Positions 1-11,799 of a stretch of DNA of 64,000 bases are shown one piece after another (positions within the stretch are counted from its first letter, which is position 1; each line of letters starts with the position of its first letter). The DNA is from Albugo candida. Taxonomy: Eukaryota; Oomycota; Peronosporomycetes; Albuginales; Albuginaceae. The translations under genes were made by a program, and so were the position numbers. Under the pieces are notes generated by a model. That model was not told where the DNA came from, did no database searches, and saw only the letters and a list, made by a program, of their open reading frames with translations. The DNA is taken from assembly GCA_905220665.1 (NCBI GenBank), contig CAJNAR010000164.1, forward strand, positions 1 to 64,000, given 5' to 3'.

Positions 1-3000
1 ACAGATCCACTCACGCATCTTAAAGCATATCGTTCATCATCAAATGTCATCACGGATGGGTCTAGATTGGGGTTCAAACGACATTAGATACTTTTTCTCC
101 TATTGGTATTGCAGAAAAATGCAATAAATTGTATACGTGATTTCGATATTCTTTTCGTGCTGCACCAAATCACTCTTTTTTCGGGCTTTTTTATTGATTT
201 CTTTTTCAAAAAAAAACTGAAAAAGCGAGATGTTTAAGAAAGACGCAAGCATTCCCCCGCATACAGAGAACATTATTGTTCAGTGACCAGGTGCGTTACC
301 GTTTTTACGATGACAACCAGATAAGCTTATTCATATCTCTGGGTTTTTGCAATCAGTCCCAGGTCTCGTATGTACTTGGAACGTACTAAAATATCGGAGG
401 TAAGATCAAAGAACCAGATCCACTCACGCATCTTAAAGCATATCGTTCATCATCAAATGTCAGCCCGGATGGGTCTAGATTGGGGTTCAAACGACATTAG
501 ATACTTTTTCTCCTATTGGTATTGCAGAAAAATCCAATAAATTGTATACGTGATTTCGATATTCTTTTCGTGCTGCACCAAATCACTCTTTTTTCGGGCT
601 TTTTTATTGATTTCTTTTTTAAAAAAAAACTGAAAAAGCTAGATGCTCAAAAAGACCCAAGCATTCCCCCGCAAACAGAGAACATTATTGTTCGGCGACC
701 AGGTGGGACGTTGCTGTTTCCACGATGACAACCAGATCAGGTTATCTTTATCTCTGGGTTTGTCCAATCAGTCCCAGCTATCGTATGTACTTGGAACGTA
801 CTAAAATATCGGAGGTATGATCAAACAATCAGATCCACTCACGCATCTCGAAGGATATCCTCCATCATCACATGTCATCCCGGATCGGTCTAGATTGGGG
901 TTCAAACGACATTAGATACTTTTTCTCCTATTGGTATTGCAGAAAAATGCAATAAATTGTATACGAGATTTCGATATTCTTTTCGTGCTGCACCAAATCA
1001 CTCTTTTTTCGGGCTTTTTTATTGATTTCTTTTTTAAAAAAAAACTGAAAAAGCTAGATGCTCAAAAAAGACCCAAGCATTCCCCCGCATACAGAGAACA
1101 TTATTGTTCGGTGACCAGGTGGGACGTTGCCGTTTCCACGATGACAACAAGATCAGGTTTACTTTATCTCTGGGTTTGTGCAATCAGTCCCAGCTATCGT
1201 ATGTACTTGGAACGTACTAAAATATTGGAGGTATGATCAAACAATCAGATCCACTCACGCATCTCGAAGGATATCCTCCATCATCACATGTCATCCCGGA
1301 TCGGTCTAGATTGGGGTTCAAACGACATTAGATACTTTTTCTCCTATTGGTATTGCAGAAAAATCCAATAAATTGTATACGTGATTTCGATATTCTTTTC
1401 GTGCTGCACCAAATCACTCTTTTTTCGGGCTTTTTTATTGATTTCTTTTTAAAAAAAAAACTGAAAAAGCTAGATGCTCAAAAAAGACCCAAGCATTCCC
1501 CCGCATACAGAGAACATTATTGTTCGGTGACCAGGTGGGACGTTGCCGTTTCCACGATGACAACAAGATCAGGTTTACTTTATCTCTGGGTTTTTGCAAT
1601 CGGTCCAAGCGATCGTACGTACTTGGAACGTACAAAAATATCGGAGGTATGATCAAACAATCAGATCCACTCACGCATCTCGAAGGATATCCTCCATCAT
1701 CACATGTCATCCCGGATGGGTCTAGATTGGGGTTCAAACGACATTAGATACTTTTTCTCCTATTGGTATTGCAGAAAAATGCAATAAATTGTATACGTGA
1801 TTTCGATATTCTTTTCGTGCTGCACCAAATCACTCTTTTTTCGGGCTTTTTTATTGATTTCTTTTTTAAAAAAAAAACTGAAAAAGCTAGATGCTCAAAA
1901 AAGACCCAAGCATTCCCCCGCATACAGAGAACATTATTGTTCGGTGACCAGGTGGGACGTTGCCGTTTCCACGATGACAACAAGATCAGGTTTACTTTAT
2001 CTCTGGGTTTTTGCAATCGGTCCAAGCGATCGTACGTACTTGGAACGTACAAAAATATCGGAAGTATGATCAAACAAGCAGATGCACTCACGCATCTTAA
2101 AGCATATCGTTCATCATCAAATGTCATCCCGGATGGGTCTAGATTGGGGTTCAAACGACATTAGATACTTTTTCTCCTTTTGGTATTGCAGAAAAATGCA
2201 ATAAATTGTATACGTGATTTCGATATTCTTTTCGTGCTGCACCAAATCACTCTTTTTTCGGGCTTTTTTATTGATTTATTTTTAAAAAAAAAACTGAAAA
2301 AGCGAGAAGTTCAAGAAAGACGCAAGCATTCCCCCGCATACAGAGAACATTATTGTTCGGTGACCAGGTGCGTTACCGTTTCCACGATGACAACCAGATA
2401 AGGTTATTCATATCTCTGGGTTTGTGCAATCAGTCTCAGCTATCGTATGTATTTGGAACGTACAAAAATATCGGAGGTATGATCAAAGAGTCACATCCAC
2501 TCACGCATCTTGAAGCATATCGTTCATCATCACATGTCATCCCGGATCGGTCTAGATTGGGGTTGAAACGACATTAGATACTTTTTCTCCTATTGGTATT
2601 GCAGAAAAATGCAATAAATTGTATACGTGATTTCGATTTTCTTTTCGTGCTGCACCAAATCACTCTTTTTTCGGGCTTTTTTATTGATTTATTTTTAAAA
2701 AAAAACTGAAAAAGCGAGATGTTTAAGAAAGACGCAAGCATTCCCCCGCATACAGAGAACATTATTGTTCGGTGACCAGGTGCGTTACCGTTTCCACGAT
2801 GACAACCAGATAAGCTTATTCATATCTCTGGGTTTTTGCAATCAGTCCCAGCTCTCGTATGTACTTGGAACGTACTAAAATATCGGAGGTAAGATCAAAG
2901 AACCAGATCCACTCACGCATCTTAAAGCATATCGTTCATCATCAAATGTCATCCCGGATGGGTCTAGATTGGGGTTCAAACGACAATAGATATTTTTTCT

Positions 3001-5590
3001 CCTATTGGTATTGCAGAAAAATCCAATAAATTGTATACGTGATTTCGATATTCTTTTCGTGCTGCACCAAATCACTCTTTTTTCGGGCTTTTTTATTGAT
3101 TTATTTTTAAAAAAAAACCTGAAAAAGCGAGATGTTTAAGAAAGACTCAAGCATTCCCCCGCATACAGAAAACATTTATGATCGGCGACCAGGTGGGACG
3201 TTGCCGTTTCCACGATGACAACCAGATCAGGTTATCTTTATCTCTGGGTTTGTGCAATCAGTCCCAGCTATCGTATGTATTTGGAACGTACAAAAATATC
3301 GGAGGTATGATCAAAGAGTCACATCCACTCACGCATCACAAAGCATATTCTCCATCATCACATGTCATCCCAGATGAGTATGGATTAGGGTTCAAACGAC
3401 ATTACGTATCTGTTTTCATATCAGTATTGCAGAAAAATGCGAATAAATTGTATACGTGATTTCATTATTCTTTTCGTATTCCACCACATCACATTTTTTT
3501 CGGGCATTTTTATTGATTCATTTGATAGGAATGAAAGGGATAAAGCGAGTCGTTCAAGAAAGACCCAAGCATTCCTCCGCATAGAGAGATCATTATTGAT
3601 CGGTGACCAGGAGCGTTGCCGTTTCCACGATGACAACCAGATAAGGTTATTCATATCTCTGGGTTTTTTCAATCGGTCCAGGCTATCGTAGGTACTTGGA
3701 ACGTACAAAAATATCGGAAGTATGATCAAACAATCAGGTCTACTCACGCATCTTAAAGCATATCGTTCATCATCAAATGTCATCACGGATGGGTCTAGAT
3801 TGGGGTTCAAACGACAATAGATATTTTTTCTCCTATTGGTATTGCAGAAAAATCCAATAAATTGTATACGTGATTTCGATATTCTTTTCGTGCTGCACCA
3901 AATCACTCTTTTTTCGGGCTTTTTTATTGATTTATTTTTAAAAAAAAACTGAAAAAGCGAGATGTTTAAGAAAGACGCAAGCATTCTCCCGCATACAGAA
4001 AACATTATTGTTCGGTGACCAGGTGCGTTACCGTTTCCACGATGACAACCAGATAAGGTTATTCATATCTCTGGGTTTTTGCAATCAGTCCCAGCTCTCG
4101 TATGTACTTGGAACGTACTAAAATATCGGAGGTAAGATCAAAGAACCAGATCCACTCACGCATCTTAAAGCATATCGTTCATCATCAAATGTCATCCCGG
4201 ATGGGTCTAGATTGGGGTTCAAACGACATTAGATACTTTTTCTCCTTTTGGTATTGCAGAAAAATGCAATAAAGTGTATACGTGATTTCGATATTCTTTT
4301 CGTGCTGCACCAAATCACTCTTTTTTCGGGCTTTTTTATTGATTTATTTCTGAAAAAAAAACTGAAAAACCTAGATGCTTAAAAAAGACCCAAGCATTCC
4401 CCCGCATACAGAGAACATTATTGTTCGGTGACCAGGTGGGACGTTGCCGTTTCCACGATGACAACCAGATAAGGTTTACTTTATCTCTGGGTTTTTGCAA
4501 TCGGTCCAAGCTATCGTACGTACTTGGAACGTACAAAAATATCGGAGGTATGATCAAACAATCAGATCCACTCACGCATCTTAAAGCATATCGTTCATCA
4601 TCACATGTCATCTCGGATGGGTCTAGATTGGGGTTCAAACGACATTAGATACTTTTTCTCCTATTGGTATTGCAGAAAAATGCAATAAATTGTATACTTG
4701 ATTTCGATATTCTTTTCGTGCTGCACCAAATCACTCTTTTCTCGGGCTTTTTTATTGATTTCTTTTTAAATTAAAACTGATAAAGCTAGATGCTCAAAAA
4801 AGACCCGAGCATTCTCCCGCATACAGAGAGCATTATTGTTCGGTGACCAGGTGCGTTACCGTTTCCACGATGACAACCAGATAAGCTTATTCATATCTCT
4901 GGGTTTTTGCAATCAGTCCCAGCTATCGTATGTATTTGGAACGTACAAAAATATCGGAGGTATGATCAAACAATCAGATCCACTCACGCATCTTAAAGCA
5001 TATCGTTCATCATCACATGTCATCCGAGATGGGTCCAGATTGGGGTTCAAACGACATCAGATATTTTTTCTCCTTTTGGTATTGCAGAAAAATGCAATAA
5101 ATTGTATACGTGATTTCGATATTCTTTTCGTGCTGCACCAAATCACTCTTTTTTCGGGCTTTTTTATTGATTTATTTTCAAAAAAAAAACTGAAAAAGCG
5201 AGATGTTTAAGAAAGACCCAAGCATTCCCCCGCATACAGAAAACATTTATGATCGGCGACCAGGTGGGACGTTGCCGTTTCCACGATGACAACCAGATCA
5301 GGTTATCTTTATCTCTGGGTTTGTGCAATCAGTCCCAGCTATCGTATGTATTTGGAACGTACAAAATATCGGAGTTATGATCAAACAATCAGATCCACTC
5401 ACGCATCTCGGAGGATATCCTCCATCATCACATGTCATCCCGGATGGGTCTAGATTGCGGTTCAAACGACATTAGATATATTTTCTCCTATTGGTATTGC
5501 AGAAAAATGCAATAAATTGTATACGTGATTTCATAAATTTTTTCGTATGTCTCCAAATCACTTTATTTCGGGCCTTTTTATTGATTCGTT
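1..5590 (+). repeat. Tandem satellite array, ~415-bp unit, direct orientation
   Basis: A marker (cagatccactcacgcatc or close variants) recurs at 2, 415, 830, 1246, 1662, 2079, 2492, 2904, 3320, 3735, 4147, 4563, 4975 and 5390, so the period is 412-417 bp and about 13.5 units are present. Most units are highly similar. They differ in the A/T-homopolymer region and in a few alternating blocks, for example a 'ctcgaaggatatcctcc' version against a 'cttaaagcatatcgttc' version. One unit around 3380-3600 is clearly more diverged and resembles the older copies at 16.1-17.1 kb. Apparent reading frames in the units occur on both strands, overlap each other, and are best read as chance ORFs. Pericentromeric or other heterochromatic satellite is plausible, but location is not shown. 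Confidence 0.95.
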
Positions 5591-6842
5591 CCATAAAATC
5601 TCGCTTTTTCAGTTTTTTTTTTAAAAATAAATCAATAAAAAAGCCCGAAAAAAGAGTGATTTGGTGCAGCACGAAAGGAATATCGAAATCACGTATACAA
5701 TTTATTGGATTTTTCTGCAATACCAATAGGAGAAAAAATATCTATTGTCGTTTGAACCCCAATCTAGACCCATCCGGGATGACATGTGATGATGAACGAT
5801 ATGCTTTAAGATGCGTGAGTGGATCTGATTGTTTGATCATACCTCCGATATTTTTGTACGTTCCAAATACATACGATAGCTGGGACTGATTGCAAAAACC
5901 CAGAGATATGAATAAGCTTATCTGGTTGTCATCGTGGAAACGGTAACGTCCCACCTGGTCGCCGATCATAAATGTTTTCTGTATGCGGGGGAATGCTTGG
6001 GTCTTTCTTAAACATCTCGCTTTTTCAGTTTTTTTTTTAAAAATAAATCAATAAAAAAGCCCGAAAAAAGAGTGATTTGGTGCAGCACGAAAAGAATATC
6101 GAAATCACGTATACAATTTATTGCATTTTTCTGCAATACCAAAAGGAGAAAAAATATCTGATGTCGTTTGAACCCCAATCTGGACCCATCTCGGATGACA
6201 TGTGATGATGAACGATATGCTTTAAGATGCGTGAGTGGATCTGATTGTTTGATCATACCTCCGATATTTTTGTACGTTCCAAATACATACGATAGCTGGG
6301 ACTGATTGCAAAAACCCAGAGATATGAATAAGCTTATCTGGTTGTCATCGTGGAAACGGTAACGCACCTGGTCACCGAACAATAATGCTCTCTGTATGCG
6401 GGAGAATGCTCGGGTCTTTTTTGAGCATCTAGCTTTATCAGTTTTAATTTAAAAAGAAATCAATAAAAAAGCCCGAGAAAAGAGTGATTTGGTGCAGCAC
6501 GAAAAGAATATCGAAATCACGTATACAATTTATTGCATTTTTCTGCAATACCAATAGGAGAAAAAGTATCTAATGTCGTTTGAACCCCAATCTAGACCCA
6601 TCCGAGATGACATGTGATGATGAACGATATGCTTTAAGATGCGTGAGTGGATCTGATTGTTTGATCATACCTCCGATATTTTTGTACGTTCCAAGTACGT
6701 ACGATCGCTTGGACCGATTGCAAAAACCCAGAGATAAAGTAAACCTGATCTTGTTGTCATCGTAGAAACGGCAACGTCCCACCTGGTCACCGAACAATAA
6801 TGTTTTCTCAATGCGGGAGAAGCTTGGGTCTTTTTTGAGCAT
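4381..6842. repeat. Large palindrome in the satellite (arms ~1.1 kb)
   Basis: Arms 4381-5585 and about 5628-6842 are inverted copies. Paired positions add up to 11218 at widely spaced points (4781 with 6437, 5201 with 6017), so there are no net indels over that interval. Rare variants are mirrored: 'aaattaaaactgataaagc' near 4770 and its complement near 6440, and 'acatcagatattttttctcc' near 5055 and its complement near 6150. The arms are almost identical for about 4520-5285 against 5933-6698 and less alike toward the centre (5285-5590). Confidence 0.9.
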
Positions 6843-6979
6843 CTTGCTTTATCAACTGCATTTCTATCGAAGGAACCAATAAAAAAGCTCGAGAATACTG
6901 TGATTTGGTGCAATACGAAAAGAATAATGAAATCACATATACAATTTCTTGCATTTTTCTGCAATAGTGATATGAAACA
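5591..6979 (-). repeat. Same satellite, inverted orientation
   Basis: From about 5598 the unit reads as the reverse complement of the first array, giving roughly three and a third units. The last piece (about 6843-6979) belongs to the more diverged subfamily. It is cut at 6979 by the 5' LTR of Copia-1, and the array resumes after that element at 11374. Confidence 0.93.
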
Positions 6980-7206
6980 CGTCGCAATGGAATCAGCCAA
7001 TCATCATATTGGAAAAGGATTCCGCCAATCGGATGCTGATATGCGATATCAAGAAACAATGTAAAGACAGTGCATCATATTCCACCAATCAAGATTCATA
7101 CAGCGGAGCTTATAAAACAAGGCGTAACGGATAGGGCTTAGAATAGTAACAACAACTAAGTACCTTAATATATTCACTTTCCATTTTACCAACTAAAACA
7201 ACAACA
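6980..7206 (+). repeat. 5' LTR of Copia-1
   Basis: 227 bp, matching 11147-11373. The first base pair reads cg where the 3' copy has the canonical tg. It ends in ca directly before the primer-binding-site-like sequence. Confidence 0.9.
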
Positions 7207-7218
7207 GGTTATGAGCGC
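7207..7218 (+). other. Putative primer binding site overlapping the gag start codon (Copia-1)
   Basis: ggttatgagcgc lies immediately after the 5' LTR. Copia-3 has ggttatgagccc and Copia-4 ggtgatgagccc at the same place. In all three an ATG sits inside the motif and opens the gag frame. The priming tRNA was not identified. Confidence 0.6.
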
Positions 7219-10200
7219 AAGCTCACTCGCAAGTTGAGATCCAGCGTCAGTCATAAATACACTCTTGGAATTAGGAACGATGCAACAGCGATACTCAATG
7301 AAGATAATTATTTCGTTTGGGAATTGGATGCTCGTCTCAAGCTGATGAAGAAAGGTCTATTAGACCCCATTGATGCAACTGAAGTACCAATTGCTGAGAA
7401 TAAAGTGCATGAATCATGGAGAGTCAATGACTTGAAGGCATTCGCCATAATATCGATGTCAATCGGTATAAGTTTCGAATCATTCATTGATCAGAAATGC
7501 TCGTACAGCCTCCAAAGTGTGAGAAATACTGCAAAGCTTCCATCTGAGAAGCAATATCCATAATCGTGTGCAAAGGAAAAAGGAATTACACCAGTTTAAG
7601 CTTGTGAGAAATGGAGATATAATGCACCATTTTCAGAACTTTGATGATTATGCCTATCAATGGAGGCATTGGGTGATGGTATAAGTGAGGACGAAAAGTT
7701 GTTCTATTACTGGGAAGTCTATCGGATGAATATGATCAGATAAGTAAGATCATTGAAAGCATTCAAGGGATCAATATTTTACAGGCTAAAGAAATGCTAC
7801 GCAGAGAGTTTGAAGGACTACAAAGAAAGGAAGCTAATGAAGTGGCGTTGCGTGCTACAAAGTACAAGAAAAAAGGTCCCCATAGAAAATAGAATGGGAT
7901 TAAGAAATTCCACAGAAAGGTCGGTATAAAATGCTTTCATTGTAACAAAGTTGGACATATCAAAAAGGATTGCTGGAAATTCAACAATCAAAAGAAAGAA
8001 AAGAGCGAGCACGCTTTTTCTTCCTATGAGAATAACCACTGTGAATGGATACTGGATAGTGGTGCGTCTAGCCACATGTCCTTCAATAAAAAGATTTTAG
8101 CCAGCTTTGGCCGATGAAGAACCATATTAGCATATCATTTGCAAATGGAGGGAAGCTAGAAGCAACGGGTATTGGAAATATACATTTGCCACTTCCAAGA
8201 CTCGAGTGGAAGATGTTTTGTATGTTCCAAAGCTTGCCAAACGACTCTTGTCAGTATCTGCAATGAACAGAAAAGGTATACAAGTTACTTTTGGAGAGTC
8301 AAATTGTGAAGTCAACAGTGAATCGACAAAGATTATCAGTATTGAGCGCAGCGGAAGATTATTCGTATTATATGGAATTATATCTGAAAGTGCTCTGTTT
8401 GGCAAAGAGCAGCAACACACTCCAGAAGCGAACGAAGAAATATGGCACGCAAGAATAGGACACATTTCGAAAAAGAGGATCGAAAAAGCTAAAAAGTGCG
8501 TGACAGGATACAGAATCAAGGCTCAACAAAGCTGTTTGGAAGACGAAAAGGTTTCATGTGAAGATGCTTGGATGGAAAAGCTTTTGTAAAACCATTTCCT
8601 ACCACGAGATATGGTAAAATCAAGACAAAGATAACTCTGGAATTAGTTCATAGTGATGTGATGGGTCTAATGAGGACAAAGTCACAAGGTGGTTCAAGGT
8701 ATATGGTATCATTCATCGACGAATATTCCAGATATGTCAAAGTTTTTTCTTGAAATCCAAAACCAAAGTAGTGGACTCATTCAAAAATTATAAAGCGTTT
8801 ATGGAAAATCAGACCAGTAAAAGAATCAAGAGCATCAGAACCGATAATGGCACAGAATATATCAACAAATCATTTGGGGCTTAAAAATGGTATCCGACAT
8901 CAAACGACCGTTCCTTTCTCTCCGCAGCAAAACGGACTAGCTAAAAGGATGAACAGAACATTAACGGAAAGTGCACGTTCAATGCTTTCAAACATGAACT
9001 TGGATGAAATTTGGTGGGCGGAAGCAATGAATACAGCTACCTATATTACAAATCGCCTACCGTGTGCAGCAAACGGAATCAAAACACCTCATGAAGTCAT
9101 GTTTGGAGTCAAACCAGATATCTCACATTTTATTGTGTTTGGCTCACCTGGATTTGCGCATGTCGACAAATCGACAAAATCCAAATTTGAAAACAAGGTC
9201 GTTCCTTGTATTTTTCTGGGATATTCCGAAGATGCAAAAGGATATCGCATCTGGAATCAAAAACGGAAACGAATTGAGTTAACACGGTCGGCGACTTTGA
9301 TGAAAGACCCCGCTCAAATGTTGTAGCATGATACACACCGATGGTAATGCAACCAACCATGTTTTCGAAGATTTGGACAGTGATGAGATCACACTCGATG
9401 CACGAAATGATTTTAATGATGTCTCAGTGGAAAACATTGAAGAGGTTAACGCTCAAGGATGCCATGATACCGAAATGGAAGAAGACGAGGCTGAAAGAAG
9501 CATTGTACCTAGGGGAGATTTGATTGTGCAAATGGGTCACCAGTTTTCAGGTACAATGCTATGCTACAATTCAGTGAAATTGGTCAAGAAATCGTTCCTT
9601 ATGAGCAATCTTCGGCACTAGTACCAACAAGGGATCGTCCGTGCAAAAGATACAGAATTGATTAAGAGCAGGCAAACGCAGCAGTAGAGGCACTTGCGAC
9701 ATATGACGAAGCAGTGTATTCTCCAGAAGGTGGATTCTGGAAGCAAGCCTTTGAAAATGAAGTGTCAGCATTGAAGAACAAAAAAGTTTGGACATGTATT
9801 GATCGAATTCCGATGAAGAAAGTTATTGGTACAAAATAGGTATTCACTATTAAAAGAAACGAAAACGGTGAAATTGACAAATACAAAGCCCAAGTGGTTG
9901 CGCTTGGATATAGACAGACGCATGGGGTGGACTACATGGAAACTTACTCGCATGTGGCCAATATGAATTCAATTCGAGTATTTTTAGCTTATTGCTGTCA
10001 CATCGGAGCTTATATTCATCAATTTGATGTGGACACGGCATTCTTAAATGGGAACTTGAAAGAAGAAGTGTATGTTTTTCCTCCTAAAGGATTTAAAATT
10101 GGTTCAAACAAAGTTCTAAAATTAAATCGGAGTCTACATGGATTGAAACAAGCTGCATCGACTTGGTACAAGACTATCTCAGAATTTATCATTGGAATGA

Positions 10201-11231
10201 ACTTCAATCAGTGTAAAACAGATCCCTGCATCTTTGTTAGACGACAGGGTAAGTCATTCTTACTGGTTACATTGTACGTTGATGATCTACTCATTGGATC
10301 ACAATGCGAGGATGAAATTGGAGAATTTGTCGAGAAGTTATCAAAACATTTTAAGCTCAAGAAACTTGGCAATGTTCGATTCGTAGTCGGTATTGAAGTA
10401 AACTATGATCGATTGAAGAAAGTTACGTGTATCAACCAGCAAGCAAGCATGTATAGGATAGTTGAAAAGTACAATCAAGTCAGTTCCAAATGGGATCGCT
10501 TATTTATATCGCAAATCGAACAAGGCCTGACATCGTATTTGCAGTAAGCCAACTCAGTCGCCATCTCGAAAATCCTAGCGAAGAACACTGGAACGCAGCA
10601 ATTAGAGTCCTTCGGTACTTGAAGTCGACAATCTCGACAGGAATATGTTCTGGGAAAGACAAAAGTCAGATCCTACTAACTTCATTTTGCGATGCGGATT
10701 GGGCCAGTAACAAGGATAACCGGAGATCTACATCTGGGTTTATCATATTCATCTCCAGTCGTTTATAAATCGAAATTACAGCAAAGTGTAGCTTTGAGTA
10801 CAGCTGAGGCAGAATACATTGCTTTATCATTATGTATATAGGAGTCATTATGGACAAGGAATTTGCTATCCGAAATTGGTGTACGCGATATAGCCAGCAA
10901 TATCGTGTATGAAGACAATCAGAGTTCAATAGAAATTGCAATGAACAATGGATATCAAAGTCGTGCGAAGCATATTGACATAAGATATCACTTTATTCGA
11001 GAACAAGTTCAACAAGGCAACGTAGAAATCAAGTATATCGAATCAAAGGATCAATTGGCCGATTTCTTAACGAAAGCCATTTCGACGAAACAATTCCAGA
11101 AATTCGTACGGAAATCAAATGTCAGGAATTGTACGTGGAGGGGGAATGTCGCAATGGAATCAGCCAATCATCATATTGAAAAAGGATTCCGCCAATCGGA
11201 TGCTGATATGCGAAATCAAGAAACAATGTAA
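7211..11231 (+). pseudogene. Copia-1 gag-pol pseudogene
   Basis: Would encode the single copia polyprotein. The gag N-terminus has a conserved 'EDNYF.WE' and 'WRVNDLKAFAII' block (7300-7470). A CX2CX4HX4C zinc knuckle lies at 7932-7973. The protease motif DSGASSHMS begins near 8055. The integrase includes HSDVMG (near 8650), RTDNGTEY (near 8835) and SPQQNG (near 8925). The reverse transcriptase has YVDD at 10275-10286, and RNase H has DADWAS (near 10690) and a terminal ENQS/KHIDIRYHF block. The coding region is cut by an early TGA at 7235 and by several frameshifts and stops (near 7560, 8580, 8750, 9325, 9625, 9838 and 10490). It cannot make a full polyprotein. Confidence 0.9.
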
Positions 11232-11373
11232 AGACAGTGCATCATATTCCACCAATCAAGATTCATACAGCGGAGCTTATAAGACAAGGCGTACAGGCTA
11301 GGGCTTAGAATAGTAACAACAACTAAGGACCCTAATATATTCACTTTCCATTTTACCAACTATAACAAAAACA
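11147..11373 (+). repeat. 3' LTR of Copia-1
   Basis: 227 bp, begins tgtcgc and ends aca. It follows a purine-rich tract and is followed directly by the resumed satellite unit. Confidence 0.9.
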
Positions 11374-11574
11374 AAAAAAGATACTTAATTTCGCTTGAAC
11401 CCCAATCTAGACCCATCCGGGATGACATGTGATGATGGAGGACATGCTTTGAGATGCGTGAGTGGATCGGACTTTTTGATCAACCTCCAATATTTTTGTA
11501 CGTTTCAAGTACATATACGATAGCTGAGACCGATTGCAAAAACCCAGAGATAAAGTAAACCTGATCTGGTATAT
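11374..11574 (-). repeat. Satellite fragment between Copia-1 and Copia-2
   Basis: Reads gataCTTaatttcgcttgaacc and onward as an inverted satellite unit, continuing the piece that ends at 6979. It is cut again at 11574 by the Copia-2 LTR. The rest of the unit reappears at 16092. Confidence 0.9.
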
Positions 11575-11799
11575 TGTTGTCATATCGGAAAGTAACTATA
11601 TTTGTAGGTCCTTAGTTCTCAAAAAGATAGTCTAAGCCTATACCACATTCTCTATATCGCTACTCTATACTATTAGTAACCTATTTCTTATCTCACCTGC
11701 CCGCGCTATTAATGATCTGATCTTCTCTGACTCTTGATCTTATCCGACTCTTCTAGTCTTGTCCGACTTTCTTCTGAACTTATCCTACTTTCTTCAACA
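11575..11799 (-). repeat. 3' LTR of Copia-2
   Basis: 225 bp, nearly identical to 15867-16091. On the plus strand it begins tgttgtc and ends cttcaaca. Confidence 0.9.

Larger units (their letters stand above)
6980..11373 (+). mobile_element. Copia-1, full-length but decayed Ty1/copia LTR retrotransposon
   Basis: Two 227-bp direct repeats bound an internal region in the order gag, zinc knuckle, aspartic protease, integrase, reverse transcriptase, RNase H, which is the copia order. A primer-binding-site-like sequence (ggttatgagcgc, 7207-7218) follows the 5' LTR, and a purine tract (gtggaggggg, about 11135-11144) precedes the 3' LTR. The two halves of an interrupted satellite unit flank the element, with A-rich flanks (aaaca and aaaaa) as a weak target duplication. 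The LTRs differ at about 12 positions, so the element is older than Copia-2. Confidence 0.93.

Noticed and set aside
1..5590. CRISPR array or rDNA spacer repeats
   Set aside because: Units are 415 bp without spacer structure, no ribosomal RNA sequence is present, and the genome is eukaryotic.
1..7059. Many ORFs of 60-194 codons in the satellite, on both strands
   Set aside because: They repeat with the 415-bp period, overlap on opposite strands, and change frame between units because of A/T-tract length. There is no domain and no consistent reading frame.
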